Shown here one piece after another: positions 40,501 through 49,278 of a stretch of 64,000 bases of DNA. A model generated the notes under the pieces. The model ran no database searches and was not told the DNA's origin. It saw only the letters and a list, made by a program, of their open reading frames with translations. The stretch lies in the NCBI GenBank assembly GCA_034509925.1, contig CM067528.1, positions 10,143,501 to 10,207,500 of the forward strand, given 5' to 3'. Numbering within the stretch: the first letter of the stretch is position 1; every line of letters begins with the position of its first letter. Both the position numbers and the translations under genes were made by a program. The DNA comes from Hirudinaria manillensis (taxonomy: Eukaryota > Annelida > Clitellata > Hirudinida > Hirudinidae).

Positions 40501-42647
40501 ACGACATTGTAAAATCCAACAGGCCATCGGAAGAATTGTAATCCTAAACCCAGGCTACGACCCAATTCGTGGACAGTTTGTATGCATTGAGGTTGCAATT
40601 CGATAACAACAAGGAGACAGATGTTCATGACTCAGCATCTTTCACAACAGACTTGTAAAGGTAATTTGTAAAAGAATAATAGTAATAATAATAATAATAA
40701 TATTAATATTAATATTAATAATAACAATAATAATAATAATAACTAAGTTTAATCAATCAATTTGTATCGAATCGATTTGCTTATTAAAAGCTGGGCAAAA
40801 TGTTTTTTAAAACCTAAAGACCGACAGCCGAAGTGACCAAAACTGCCTCCAAATGATTACAAAATTATTAAAAGTTATTAAAATTAAAATTTATTAATAA
40901 TTAATTAAATAAATAAAAGTTAAAAGCCACCAACCCTCTTTCTGTGCAGGTGATTGAGGACCGTCTGAACATTCTGAATCATGTGGCATCGCATCCTTCC
41001 TCTCTCTCGCGGCTGAAAACGTTAACAGATGACGACAAATTAATTGCAGATGAATTGAAATTAATTTGATTTAATATTCACGAAAATATATTAAAGTTTA
41101 AAGTGAAAACAAAAGGCAGGACACTGTGAGAAATTTTGTTTGTTCTTCTTTACATGGTTTGTGAATTTTTTTTTAACGAAGGGTCTAAAGATTTAGAAAG
41201 CTAAAGATTGATGTGAAATTATGCCAAACCATAATTAAGTAGTCAATAATAATTGACGATAATTATCCGTTGGATAATTATAACCTATGTTTGTAAACAA
41301 AATGGTCGATTGAAAAACAGCTTTAGAGTCTTCTCGTGAAACTTATTATCATGTGCTGAACTTCATAAATAGAACCACACACACATAAAAAAAATAGAAA
41401 CTGAAAAACTGAAAGTTGAAAGAAAAAGTCATTCGCTTCTTTAGCAATGGACGTGCAAATTGACTTACAAGAAGAAATCATTGGATCATTGATTCATGCC
41501 AACAATTATAGTCTATAGATTACTACCATCGTAATCTTCCTAATAGCTTATCGCACATCCTGTCCGCAATTGCTTCCCTCGCAGATGAATCTCCATCATC
41601 GATGATGATGGAAACTTTCAGCATAGCACTCAGAGAACTCAAAATCTCAAAATCCGACGAGACTTCGTTTGTCTCTCAAACGGAATAAATCTGCTCGGAA
41701 TAAAATATAAAATAAAAAAAGTACTAACGAATCTCCTGTGCGACAGAACCTCCAGCAGGGTTATCAAGTTCAGGCCATCTCTGAGGTCCTCAAACAGGTC
41801 TCGTATTAAAAGTCTTTGCACCTGGACAAGCCAATCAGAATCAATCAGATTTTTAACACCTTTATTAATTATTAATTAATTAATTAATTTATTATTATTA
41901 TTAGTTACATTAACTAGTAATTAATGATTAATGGTCTGATGAATGGATAAATTATTGGACCAGTCAAACAGTCACTCATTGGTCAATCATCAGAACATTT
42001 AAGATTGACGTGATTGAAGCATGGGTTGTAATACCTTCATGAGATGTTTGTTAACCCATTTCGTGAATGTCTTCTTTTGTACAGTGTCTCTTTCATCTGC
42101 ATGAAATCAAGAAAATGCAAAAAAAATTCGAAAAGGAATTATTTTTTAAATTTAAAATTAATTTTATTTTATTTTTTAATTTTTTCCCGACGTAAATGTC
42201 TAGATTAGCACAAGAAAAATAAAAAATAAATAAAATGAAGCAGATGTAGAAGCTCCGACGACGACGGATGGATGGACAAACTAAAAAGAATGAAAACAAT
42301 AGCTCTTCACTCTATGTTTCACTCTCTGACCAAACAGATGTTTCTCAACTGCTCACTTTGCATTACAAGTGTTACACAGAACATCTGATAACAAGATACT
42401 GATCGAGTATTTATCCGTTTATTGTCTATTAGCACCACTCTAACACTCCCAGAAAGAGTGTAGTTGTTGTTGGTGATGATGATAATGATGATGGTGATGG
42501 TTCTGCCCACTCACCTGCCACCCTGAGGACAGCCCTGTCTGCCCGGTCGAGTTGCAAGGCTCCCAGAGGCAAGTACAGGTCAAGTCTCGGCTCCTTCGAA
42601 AAGGCTCCGCACCAAGAATGGCGATCCCAGTCTCTGTAAGCAGCCAT
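638..42647 (-). CDS. MACF1: Spectraplakin (MACF1/dystonin/Short stop family), whole gene
   Basis: Giant cytolinker that binds F-actin through an N-terminal CH pair and microtubules through a C-terminal GAS2 domain. I traced 66 coding exons. Their lengths sum to 25,518 nt including the stop, a multiple of three, and each junction tested keeps frame, so about 8,505 residues if all exons are used. Domain order is CH1-CH2, plakin domain with SH3, two giant repeat exons, spectrin rod, EF-hand pair, GAS2, basic/Ser-rich tail. This order is diagnostic of spectraplakins. The ATG at 42647 is the first in the exon, but an acceptor-like site (ttttccccag) lies only about 8 nt upstream and the frame is open to it, so a further 5' exon, coding or not, is likely. 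Vertebrates have two such genes (MACF1, DST); flies (shot) and worms (vab-10) have one. Exon borders are by eye and may be off by a base or two. Confidence 0.95.
1882..3429 (-). other. Spectraplakin intron between GAS2 and tail exons
   Basis: A 1.5-kb intron without coding evidence. It contains a short telomere-like ccctaaccctaaccc motif (about 2591-2605), A-rich low-complexity sequence (2040-2400) and the (TAA)n duplication at 3135-3367. Confidence 0.7.
3135..3367. repeat. Tandem duplication (~146-bp offset) with (TAA)n core
   Basis: A ~80-bp block beginning aataatattaac.atg and ending gcatagaatcaggaaat occurs at about 3135-3220 and again at 3283-3367, with only a handful of substitutions. 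An (AAT)n tract separates the copies. The duplication lies in the intron between the GAS2 exon 3430-3547 and the tail exon at 1881. Confidence 0.85.
3430..3974 (-). CDS. Spectraplakin exons 62-63: GAS2 (GAR) microtubule-binding domain
   Basis: Exons 3852-3974 and 3430-3547, with phase-0 junction. Together they give a full GAS2-related domain: [19 protein letters not shown], then DKVGNDRYR joined to [20 protein letters not shown] and [19 protein letters not shown]. The conserved CxC, the GGGW, and the closing NDPCR are all present. In the family this domain binds a zinc ion and stabilises the microtubule lattice. The domain is joined in phase 1 to the tail exon at 1881. Confidence 0.96.
4147..4739 (-). 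CDS. Spectraplakin exons 60-61: EF-hand pair
   Basis: Exons 4577-4739 and 4147-4259. The first encodes the lead helix [19 protein letters not shown] and EF-hand 1 with loop [12 protein letters not shown]. The second encodes EF-hand 2 with loop [12 protein letters not shown]. Both loops have all the Ca2+-ligand positions (1, 3, 5, 12 acidic or polar, Gly at 6, Ile or Val at 8), so both should bind calcium. In MACF1 and Shot this pair packs against the GAS2 domain to form one microtubule-binding module. Confidence 0.95.
5147..11371 (-). CDS. Spectraplakin rod, exons 43-59 (spectrin repeats)
   Basis: Seventeen exons: 10893-11371, 10607-10708, 10312-10488, 9988-10143, 9515-9703, 9148-9276, 8751-8948, 8545-8673, 8308-8462, 8152-8221, 7800-8077, 7351-7510, 6817-7008, 6442-6570, 5930-6262, 5645-5772 and 5147-5294. 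The spectrin-repeat pattern continues: [71 protein letters not shown] and [12 protein letters not shown]. Together with the end of exon 25 and exons 26-42 the rod is about 3,200-3,300 residues, enough for roughly 28-30 repeats (estimate from length). The exon ending at 7800 uses a GC donor (GACAG|gcgaga). The last exon contains a VPPPPPSEP linker and then the helix [17 protein letters not shown] that leads to the EF-hands, as in MACF1. Confidence 0.9.
9409..9463. repeat. (ATTT)n microsatellite
   Basis: About 13 perfect TTTA/ATTT tetranucleotide units, in the spectraplakin intron between exons 9515-9703 and 9148-9276, close to the 9515 donor. Confidence 0.95.
11430..18453 (-). CDS. Spectraplakin rod, exons 27-42 (spectrin repeats)
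   Basis: Sixteen exons: 17885-18453, 17522-17711, 17266-17432, 16692-17172, 16412-16596, 15946-16158, 15395-15790, 15010-15177, 14615-14785, 14237-14530, 13816-14151, 13361-13567, 12903-13154, 12496-12705, 11968-12174 and 11430-11646. The products are successive triple-helical spectrin repeats. Typical helix-A tryptophans are visible, for example [32 protein letters not shown] and [11 protein letters not shown]. The 3' splice site at 16596 (aacgaag|ACGTC) has almost no pyrimidine tract and is the least certain junction, but it is the one that keeps frame. Most exons have lengths divisible by three and phase-0 borders, so exon skipping could shorten the rod without a frameshift. Confidence 0.88.
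12419..12499. repeat. 41-bp tandem duplication copying a splice donor
   Basis: taacagatttataattaaaa.. with ..gactcacct (12420-12456) is followed by a close copy taacagatctgtaattaaaa.. with ..gactcacctgg (12460-12498). The right-hand copy carries the true minus-strand donor of spectraplakin exon 12496-12705. The left-hand copy carries a second identical donor 41 nt downstream. Read-through to it meets a stop (GTG AGT CAT GAT TAA), so it is probably a decoy. Confidence 0.8.
13628..13668. repeat. (TAA)n microsatellite
   Basis: Thirteen or so perfect TAA units in the intron between spectraplakin exons 13816-14151 and 13361-13567. Similar arrays lie near 11905-11940, 34490-34580, 40680-40745, 43757-43812 and 52616-52655. 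Confidence 0.95.
18592..20182 (-). CDS. Spectraplakin exon 26: spectrin-repeat rod
   Basis: A 1,591-nt exon, acceptor ttctctag|GATTCC and donor TCCATCA|gtaagt, the third-largest exon of the gene. It encodes several spectrin repeats: heptad-patterned helices with the recurring aromatic ([39 protein letters not shown]). A short Pro-rich loop (SPPPLPTKG, near 19420) sits between two repeats and could be an SH3 ligand. The rod acts as a flexible spacer between the actin- and microtubule-binding ends. Confidence 0.9.
20341..25532 (-). CDS. Spectraplakin giant exon 25 (acidic repeats, hydrophobic segment, plakin repeats, rod start)
   Basis: A single 5,192-nt open exon between the acceptor aatttaacag|CTACAACACC and the donor GACCGAG|gtcgta. 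In order it encodes a Lys/Glu/Asp-rich region with internal repeats (about 23640-25060), a hydrophobic segment (about 23386-23478), another acidic linker, well-formed plakin repeats (about 21620-22940), a Ser-rich linker, and the first spectrin repeats of the rod (from about 21180). It starts in phase 1 and ends in phase 0, so it fits only after exon 24. The mixture of disordered acidic sequence and plakin repeats resembles the optional plakin-repeat exons of other spectraplakins. Confidence 0.9.
21620..22940 (-). other. Plakin (plectin-type) repeats in exon 25
   Basis: Roughly a dozen ~38-residue units with the pattern LxEAxxxGLIDPxTGxxxDP are visible. They include [111 protein letters not shown] and [20 protein letters not shown]. 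The array ends with [16 protein letters not shown]. These are much closer to the plakin consensus than those in exon 24. In vertebrate plakins groups of ~4.5 units form a plakin-repeat domain that binds intermediate filaments; in invertebrates the partner is usually unknown. Confidence 0.9.
23386..23478 (-). other. Hydrophobic, transmembrane-like segment inside exon 25
   Basis: The translation reads [20 protein letters not shown] followed by IAEALKG, about 24 mostly non-polar residues with Gly and Ala spacing. Charged sequence flanks it on both sides (KSKLSTAK before, [10 protein letters not shown] after). It is the only strongly hydrophobic stretch in this very acidic exon and sits between the acidic repeats and the plakin repeats. 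It could be a membrane-inserting helix, as dystonin isoforms with a transmembrane segment are known (at their N-terminus), or a buried structural helix. Topology cannot be decided here. Confidence 0.7.
23640..25060 (-). repeat. Acidic coding repeats (HPFE...EKVDSKD...[11 protein letters not shown] type)
   Basis: About eight imperfect units, each containing a KHP(F/S)E-like box, an EK(V/I)DSKD box, a [10 protein letters not shown] box and [13 protein letters not shown] plus GEELDLT. The period is variable, roughly 45-70 residues; some units carry an extra HDRDM(K/G)[10 protein letters not shown] insert. Outer copies (toward 25060) are the most diverged. The strong charge and lack of hydrophobics predict an extended polyampholyte, perhaps a spacer or spring (inference). 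The many KSPD sites look phosphorylatable by Pro-directed kinases. No homologous domain is recognised. Confidence 0.85.
25653..32265 (-). CDS. Spectraplakin giant exon 24 (plakin repeats + 13-copy acidic repeat)
   Basis: A single uninterrupted reading frame of 6,613 nt, bounded by the acceptor ttccattgcag|ATGGATGG and the donor TTCATAG|gttagc. It opens with an acidic linker, then divergent plakin/plectin repeats (about 30400-31660), a short Pro/Ser linker, a 13-copy repeat array (about 26460-30160) and an acidic tail. It begins in phase 0 and ends in phase 1. Composition is heavily Asp/Glu/Lys/Ser. Large plakin-repeat exons that can be skipped are known in vertebrate and fly spectraplakins, so this is probably an isoform-specific exon (inference). 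A 31-bp duplicate of its 5' end lies in the upstream intron (see the 142-bp duplication). Confidence 0.9.
26460..30160 (-). repeat. Thirteen coding tandem repeats, ~100 residues each, of unrecognised type
   Basis: Within exon 24, thirteen copies recur about every 300 nt; the plus-strand positions of the (F)MSYL core lie near 30075, 29785, 29489, 29179, 28876, 28578, 28271, 27969, 27674, 27373, 27111, 26817 and 26519. Each copy has a conserved ~45-residue core: SGCLKD, a 4-6 residue acidic spacer, then P(S/T)(L/I/V)EDDEF(M/L)xYLxxQVKxxDF and an EDL/KDEL-like end. A variable ~50-residue acidic, Lys-rich linker follows. Twelve of the 13 carry the single Cys; copy 3 (near 29489) has lost it. The core nucleotide sequence is also strongly conserved (acatgaattcatcatcctc on the plus strand), pointing to recent expansion or homogenisation. 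I do not recognise the family. Confidence 0.9.
30400..31660 (-). other. Divergent plakin (plectin-type) repeats in exon 24
   Basis: The translated segment shows the ~38-residue rhythm of plakin repeats: (S/T)xxxAxxxGLIDPxxGxxx. Clear units include [56 protein letters not shown] and [15 protein letters not shown], followed by [16 protein letters not shown]. Several units have lost the canonical Gly or Asp-Pro, so the array is degenerate compared with plectin's intermediate-filament-binding modules. A moderately hydrophobic stretch ([20 protein letters not shown], near 30540-30600) closes the array. Whether these repeats bind intermediate filaments cannot be told from sequence. Confidence 0.75.
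32235..32519. repeat. Perfect 142-bp direct tandem duplication spanning a splice acceptor
   Basis: The segment 32235-32377 is repeated without visible change at 32377-32519 (offset 142). Each copy contains the minus-strand acceptor ttccattgcag and the first 31 nt of spectraplakin exon 24. The inner copy is continuous with the exon. The outer copy, at 32377-32407, is a partial exon that runs into the sequence CTGGCCCTAAAAAAATCATAA and meets a stop in frame, so using it without further splicing would truncate the protein. Identity of the copies means a very recent event, or an assembly artefact. Confidence 0.9.
32512..32668 (+). mobile_element. Short polyadenylated retroelement tail (LINE 3' end or SINE)
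   Basis: The plus strand ends in a TTGTTCAATAAACTCTAAAC-type run and then a ~19-nt poly(A), as left by target-primed reverse transcription. Its 5' part can fold: agggccagtct (32513-32523) pairs with agactgaccct with one mismatch, around an imperfect palindrome centred on aagctt. No protein-coding part remains. It lies in the 0.5-kb intron between spectraplakin exons 23 and 24. No clear target-site duplication is visible, perhaps because the 142-bp duplication disturbed the left end. Family unknown. Confidence 0.55.
32768..37472 (-). CDS. Spectraplakin exons 9-23: plakin domain with SH3 insert
   Basis: Exons 37353-37472, 36700-36795, 36478-36601, 36108-36201, 35852-36027, 35466-35679, 35257-35385, 35024-35104, 34596-34757, 34248-34418, 33897-34055, 33641-33811, 33404-33567, 33211-33325 and 32768-33128. 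The product is a chain of spectrin-like three-helix repeats. An SH3 fold is inserted near 33404-33720: the end motif [19 protein letters not shown] matches the WKV...VPSVCF end of plectin and spectraplakin SH3 domains. Plakin domains dock membrane or junction partners. The last exon becomes acidic and Ser-rich after the helical part ([13 protein letters not shown], then [12 protein letters not shown]) and ends in phase 0 at the donor GATAAGAAG|gtcact. Exon lengths from the ATG to here sum to 3,189 nt, exactly 1,063 codons, which supports the splice choices. Confidence 0.9.
36996..37225. repeat. Diverged intronic direct repeat (~138-bp offset)
   Basis: The block cagtccattagcaatcattcactaca...gtttgtataaactcgaaaccagaactcaagaactt near 36998-37076 recurs, diverged, at about 37136-37217 (cagccattaagcaatcattcact...gatttgtataaactcaaatccaaaactcaagaactt). 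It fills much of the 557-nt intron between spectraplakin exons 9 and 10. No coding or RNA feature is seen in it. Confidence 0.75.
37669..42647 (-). CDS. Spectraplakin exons 1-8: tandem calponin-homology actin-binding domain
   Basis: Exons 42515-42647, 42035-42096, 41729-41821, 40935-41012, 39924-40016, 38731-38900, 38233-38348 and 37669-37775. The first exon encodes a short lead ending in [11 protein letters not shown]1 then runs through [19 protein letters not shown], the [20 protein letters not shown] helix, and a PRERGRMR segment typical of plakins. It closes with [19 protein letters not shown], the signature at the end of CH1. CH2 follows with [38 protein letters not shown] and the final [17 protein letters not shown]. 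All key actin-binding-domain motifs are present. Introns split the domain much as in other animals' spectraplakins (family knowledge). Alternative first exons are common in this family; only this one is visible to me. Confidence 0.95.
38537..38616. repeat. (CA)n-rich microsatellite
   Basis: Interrupted cacgcacacac tract on the plus strand, in the intron between the two exons of the CH2 region (38731-38900 and 38233-38348). Confidence 0.95.
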
Positions 42648-42655
42648 GGCTATCT

Positions 42656-45600
42656 CTGGGGAAAAGATAAATTGATAAATAATAACAAATGATAAATAAA
42701 ATGTTTCAATAAACCTTTGACAGGATTTAAATTCATTAAGTCACCATTTCATGAATTTAGTATTTAATCAAATAAAGCATTTTTTTCTTTTAAATTAATT
42801 TTCATCTAAAAACTACAAATGCACCTCTAATAATCAACATTTTTATTTCATATAAATAGAAATAAATAAAAACAGAACCAACCGTTTGTTTTGTTTGTTT
42901 CGTTTGGTTTGGCTCTCGTTTCTGCCTTGGTGTAAGTCTTTGGCAATTCTCAGTAGGATTTAAAAGACGATGGTGAAAATCGATTCAAAATAATACTAAA
43001 AAAGAGTACAAATAAATTTAAAATTTACGTGAAATTCTAAAAAAAAAAAATAAGAAAGAAATAAAGAAGTGAGAAACGATGACGTTCAAGTTACGAATGA
43101 TCGTCACCAAGAAAAAAAAGACGAGGTACTAATACGCAGAAATGGCAAATACGCAAAGCAAGCCTGTAGATGTCACCACTTTCTCCCTGACAGAAACCGA
43201 CAGACGAGAAACTCTAAGAGCGACTTTAAATGCTTGAAAACAGGGGCACGTTTCACGATGGCGAAAGAATACGTCGGGAATACGTCGCCGGGCACTTCGA
43301 TCGGTTTCTGAGGCGACGAGGCCCCGCGCTAGAAGAAAGCCCCCTGGCCCTGGTGGGTGCTTGTTTAGAGTCCTCTGTGCGGCAGTCCTTGTCTTTCCTG
43401 CCTGTGCCTCTGTACTTGTGTCTTGTCCTCAGATAAAAGATCGATATCCTAGTCAAGACACCTGGACGTGAATGAAGAACAAAAGCATGACGTTAGCAAG
43501 TCTGGAAGCTTTATCATTGTTTCATTGATTGAATTATTGCGTTTTCTGATTAAATTCAAAAATTGTTGTAAAATAAAATGCATGCAGCATACAATGACAA
43601 CGACTCTGTTGAAGCTCACTCCTTCTCCATAAACACAATTTGCCTACGTGTCAAATTTAAAAAATAAAAAAAAAAGATCCTTACTGCTGCTGTGAGAGAA
43701 ATTATTACAAAGTCATTGAGATGTTTGTGAAGTTTATTTACTTTGAAGATATCTTCAGCAATAATAATAATAATAATAATAATATTAATAATAATGATAA
43801 CAATAATAATATTAATTATATTAAAATGATAATGAAGAACCACTCCAAACCACATCTAAATTATAAGACCCTTTAAGAAAAAGGAAATGCATTCCAGATT
43901 GTTTATCTTAAAAATCTCCACTTCATTGTGCAACTCACAAGAGGAGACATATTTGTTGGCAAGAGATAAATCTCAGGAATTCTTTTGCAATCAATGATGA
44001 TGCACAAGAAGAAGAAAAAGAAAAAAAATGATAAAAACAATGCCAGATTATTGGAAAGACATTCCAGCTGAGAAGATGAATAACAAAAACATCAACAGAG
44101 AGGAAGATTCCATCCACCACTGGCAGACTTAACCAGCAACCTTCACAGAAATTTTGCAACAGACAGCCAATTCATAACGACTGACTGGGTGGGTTTGCTC
44201 AAACCTCAGAATATATATTATCAATTTAGCATCATCACCACCAGGATTAAAACGTTGGAATTCTGTAACACTCTTCAATAACGTTCAGATGTCAGTCAAG
44301 CTGGATTAATTAATTAACTTACTAATTAACTAATTATTAATTAACTAGTTAGAAGATTAGTTTGAACCTTCTCAGATTTATTCTTCTTCTAACAAAGCAA
44401 ATTTTTAAAAATAAAACCAATTATTTTCAATTGCAGACACACCAAAGCTAAAAATAACATAAAAGAGCAACAACAAAAAAATCCTAGCATGAGTCACACA
44501 GCCATGTGTTGCTTCAAAGAAAAGATGATGATTATCATCATCACCATCATCATCATCATCGTCGCCGTCATCGTTATCACTAGAGGATTCAATAGCTCAA
44601 AACAGTTTGGCATATTTCAAACAAATACATGAATGGAAGTTCACTTATGGACAGAAACATAGAAATTCATAACTAGAGCTTTTCTGGTTTTTTTTTTCCA
44701 TAAGAAGATTCACAAATTCCCTTCAAATAAGTCTACAATTCAGTCCAAAAATCTTTATTCAAATGACTCAAAGTCATCAAAACATCAGCCATCATCCAGA
44801 GACAAACATTTGAACATCTCACAATCCAAAGACGAGTTGAACCCTATTTCTGTTTGCTAAACATCGGTGCATCTGTCTGGTCATTCCAACAGCTTGTTCG
44901 CTAACCTCATCACAAGTCTCTTCACCTGTTCACACCTGTTAACACACAAAGCTGAGGAATAGCTGACCCATCACTTAAACCCTTGCTTGGCTGTCATTAA
45001 GATATAAACTGCTCTGGATTTTCCACCAAGTGCTTTATTACAAACTTCGTTTGAAATTCAAATTAATTCTTATAAATGCCCATTATGAATTCTACCAAGA
45101 ATTATTATTTTAAAAGTTGGAATTAATCGTTGTTTGCTTTCAGAAAATGAATGCATTTTAGCTGATGTAAGCAAAAGTAAAATTGGATAAAAACAATGTG
45201 TTTATAATTAATGCCTTATTCCTGCTTGCAGCATGCTAAGATCATTTGTTGCAAATGTTGATCACAAAACCATCTAGAAATATTGCATAATGTTTGTAAC
45301 TTTATAATAAAAAATAATTATGCTGTTAATCAAGTAGAAATTTTAAATGTCAATACAAAAGGTTAAACATAATTCCACACCAAGAATAATTTCAGTAAAA
45401 AAAACTTAACATCACAATTTTAAAAGTGGGATGGCTAATGAAATTATTTCCATTAAAATCAAAATCATAATGCTAAACATTGAAAATTAATCATTATTAT
45501 TATTATTATTAACAAACACATTACACAGCTTCAACATATTTTGTTATACAAAATCACAGAAATTTACAACTTCCAAATGCAGCTAAATCAATTCTACTTA

Positions 45601-47067
45601 AAGAAAGCTCACTCAGAACTTGAAAGCAGTATCATTGAAAGACTATTTTTTTAATTATGTCTTATAAGTTAAGGCTAACAGCTGATTAATAATTCTGATG
45701 TCTGAAAGGTTTACATGTTTAATAATAATTTATGGCCTCAACAACTTAAATCATAGTGACCTAAATAAAGCAAAATATACAGCATATTTGCTAAGTGCTT
45801 GGCCAGACATCATATTTTTAATGACTACCAAATTATAATAAAAAAACACATTGGAATGAAGCAGAAAACAGTTAAAAACAACATACATTCCCCGCTCAAG
45901 ACATTTGTTATTTTTATTATTAAATGAGAAATTAATATTTATAATAAAACATGATCAATTCGCAAGATGTGACTCACTCGAAAAGTCCGATGCATCAATG
46001 TACCAGCAAACACAGCTCTCGGTTAAACTAACGTCGTAATTCTAAATATAGACGCTTAATAATAATTACAGAATATCATCTATAAAAATTATATATATAA
46101 TTCTGCTATTTTAATTGCTTTAATTTAATATTCTTTAATTAAGCTTAATTTACTTTTTGAATGATACAGGTTAGCACTTACTTTTCAGTCCCTATGCTGA
46201 CATTTATTCGCTCAAACGAATAAATAGTAAAACCCCTTTAGCGAAAATTAGAATTATTGTAAATTGATTTACTCAAAGTTGATTCATTAAAGTTAATTTA
46301 TTAAGGATGCTTGTGGGTGGTACAAAATCAAACGTAGATTTGTTAGAAGTTTATTACAATTAAAAAATTCCATGTCCAATCCGAACAGTGCTACAAATTA
46401 ATTCTAAAACTTGGAAAACCACTTCCAATAATATATAAAACTGCCAGTATTTTTTTTATTATTCTCATGCATAATAAGATAAATATTATACTGCATGTGA
46501 TCTGATTATCATTGAGTTGCATATAATTTTTCACGTTCAAAATATTTCTGGAGTCCAAATGCATATTTGATTGTTAATGCTTTTGCTTTTATTTATTTAT
46601 AGAATCCCTTTAACGTGTCCAAAATGTAGCTTTCTGCGCTAAATAATTGAAAGGCACTCAACTTTGCGATAAGTAGGTCCAAACGTAGGTCATGGACTAA
46701 ATATTTAATGGCGATTAACCTAAAGATGATTGGGACAGAAGCTTTTACGTTTAATGCATTTACAATCTAATGTTTTCAATATGGCATCTTATGTGTCGCA
46801 ACCAGGCTCATTAAGATGAAGGAATTATGGCCAAAATGTTGAAAACGAAATTCGTTTCGAACGGTCCAAAATTTCAAAGCAGAATTATGCTGAAAGATTA
46901 AAAAGTAAATGCATTATTCATTATACAGAAAAAAAGGTGAGCTCAAATTGTCTTATCATGTTTATAATGTTTTTAAATTATTCTCTTTTCACATTTCTCA
47001 TAGTCCAAGCTATATGTTCACTATACAATCAGTCTTTAAGGATATTGGATGAACTATACTAATGGGT
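42656..47067. other. Non-coding stretch upstream of the spectraplakin coding start
   Basis: No supported coding exon. A GC-richer island near 43230-43440 (cgccgggcacttcg, gaggccccgcgctagaag) stands out against AT-rich flanks and could hold a promoter or untranslated exon. The rest is AT-rich with (TAA)n at 43757-43812 and a CATCATCGTCGCCGTC tract near 44540-44580. Confidence 0.5.
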
Positions 47068-47860
47068 TCACACCTGAGATTCTAATTTCTTTTCCGCTTT
47101 CCATCCTATGTACATGTTCCAGAATAATGCTATGGCATTGATGAAGATGATTCGAAATTTTAGAGGAAGTAAGTAGAAATTTATCGTCTGCGCCAACGGC
47201 CAAACTTTGTAACTGTCTATTAGAGAGGGATACATGTCTCTTTTTACTTTGCTATTGATTTCGTGCGCCCGATCTCCCCTGAGTGCTGCCAACATGGTCA
47301 AGTAAACGAGAAGGTACAGCGGCAGAAATAGAACCTTGAAAAAAATGAACAATGCTTTTCGTTTATTCGGGATTTATTTTCTTTGAATGCTATTGCATAG
47401 ATATGACAAGAATTATTTTCCTATAATATATCCTATTGATTGACATTTGAATCACCTGATCAAGAACTATTTTCCGTGCTGTCGTGGATGCCCTTGTTCC
47501 TCTGGCCACGTACTTATCCAGAGCGGAATACCAGTAGTGCATTCCTGGCCCTGCCAAGCAGAATCCCAACACTAGGAAGCGCAACAGCCTCTCGAAATCA
47601 AGACTTGAAATTCGTTTCGATTCCAGAATTGTCTGAGTAATGGTGTCACCGATTCCCATGACTAACCCGGTGTTAACTGCATTGGCAATACACGGTCGGG
47701 ACTCTAGAAAGTCTGATAGATTTCTTTTCCAGTTCTGTCCGGAGCGAGGAACTGAATTGATAAGTAGGCGTTTCGACAGGCCTCGGGTATCTGATAAGAA
47801 CCATTTTCTGACGCTGCTTTTCGAGGAGTTGCATCGAATGAGAATTGAAAATGAATTCAT
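47068..47860 (-). CDS. Mpv17/PMP22-family membrane protein (MPV17L2-like)
   Basis: Two exons, 47456-47860 and 47068-47334, joined in phase 0 (CTTGATCAG|gtgatt ... ttcaag|GTTCTATTT), give 223 residues. The Mpv17 family consists of small four-helix membrane proteins, mostly of the inner mitochondrial membrane, implicated in mitochondrial DNA maintenance or mitoribosome assembly. Visible hallmarks are GIGDTITQ near residue 70, GPGMHYWYSALDKYV, RKIVLDQ at the splice junction, and the C-terminal signature VWPLAQTINFYLLPLKFR with IALFWNMYIGWKA. The first ~45 residues are basic and hydroxylated, as expected of a mitochondrial presequence. Length is slightly above the ~175-205 residues usual for the family because of this leader. 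Paralogue assignment (MPV17, PXMP2, MPV17L2) is uncertain; MPV17L2 is the best guess from the HYWY motif. The gene lies on the spectraplakin strand, 4.4 kb upstream of its first visible coding exon. Confidence 0.92.
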
Positions 47861-49278
47861 AATAATTGATTTAAGACCAAAATTGAAGAGTTTGTAAATA
47901 TTTTACACTTAAAGCAACGTTGTGGTTTGACCGAGGCTTATCATCGACTATGAAGCCACCATTCCTGGTATTTTAAAGTTGTTTAAATCGTTTATAAGCG
48001 AGTTATAAATAGTTTCGAACGACAAAATTTTCCAAATGCGAAGCATTTCACTACCAACTTTTAAGAACCGTCAACGCATAAAAGCGAACTTTGGAACGTA
48101 AGCACAAACAGAATCCAAGATGTGTCTCAAGCAGATACCTTTACGCCGATTGGATAAAATGGAGACCAAACAGATAGTGACAGTAATTTTTGAGGTGCCA
48201 TGTTGTTGAGATTGTTGAAGAAAAGAAATGACAAATTAATTTGGATGCTTAGAAAACAATTTCTCCTGGTGGATCGAGACGCTAATGGATGGCAGGCTAT
48301 AATTTAATAATTTTCTAGGAATTTTTGAAAAAATATTTAATTTTCTGAAAGAATTTTGCCGTTTTTTGCTTAATTTCTCAATAATTTGGAGAAATCTAAC
48401 CATGATGAAATCTTGCTATTCTGTTCTCTGTCTTTATATGAAGAGGTAGTGGCTGTTTTATGTAGATTTTAAATTCAATAGGCTTGTAACGTGGTTCCCA
48501 TTAGCAGAGTTTCAATGTACTTTTAGAAATGATAAAAGACAGGATGGTGGTATGATGGTGTCCCAAAAGTCAGCAATCTGGGATCTAGGTGTCGTTTGAA
48601 AAGCAGAAAAATAGTTTGAAAGCGGCCATAAATCTCGGCATATTCGAATCAATTATTTACAGTGTCTTGAATATAAAAAAAAAAAAACAACGCGAAAATT
48701 GCATTAACGGATGTTTTCTCTGCGAAATTCCTTCAAAAGTTATGGAAAATAAGTCATCGTCTCTTCATAAATTTACAAATAGTAATTTTGCAAAAGGAAC
48801 GCTTAAACAAGAAACGCAATTAAATTCAAGTCATAACCATTAACATTTTCGCCCAGGGTCTTCTGAGAGAATCAGGCGATTGTAAAACTTTCAGAACTTT
48901 TCGCGCCAATTCATTTCAGGCAAATATTTGCAGGAAAAATTTCAAACGAACTCTTGCACGTTTTTTTATTGTGACATTTTTCTCGACCAAAAATCATTCT
49001 ACACTTGCAGATGTTAAAAAAAAAAATTTACAACACTTCGTTCTCTGAATAAAATAAAAAATATCCGAAATTATAAAATTATTTATTAAAAATAACGCCT
49101 TGTTTAACGCAAAACTAGAATCAAATATGAACCTTCTCGAGATAAATTATTAAAATTGTCTCCACTAAAATAGAACACGATTGAAATTCGGTTGCTTTGG
49201 CAACGGCGTATTGCTGAAAACGGGACCAGACGATTTACAACGTAATATAATCATGTCGAGATCGTAGCTGGATTCATT
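47861..49278. other. Interval between the Mpv17-like gene and YKT6
   Basis: Contains the YKT6 3' end and the Mpv17-like promoter (both genes read leftward). AT-rich with no further coding exon seen. A possible plus-strand frame at 48589-48843 is AT-biased and has no recognisable content. Confidence 0.5.

Noticed and set aside
43069..43456. Overlapping frames on both strands in a GC-richer patch
   Set aside because: No splice-consistent or family-matching translation in any frame; mentioned only as a possible promoter or untranslated exon.
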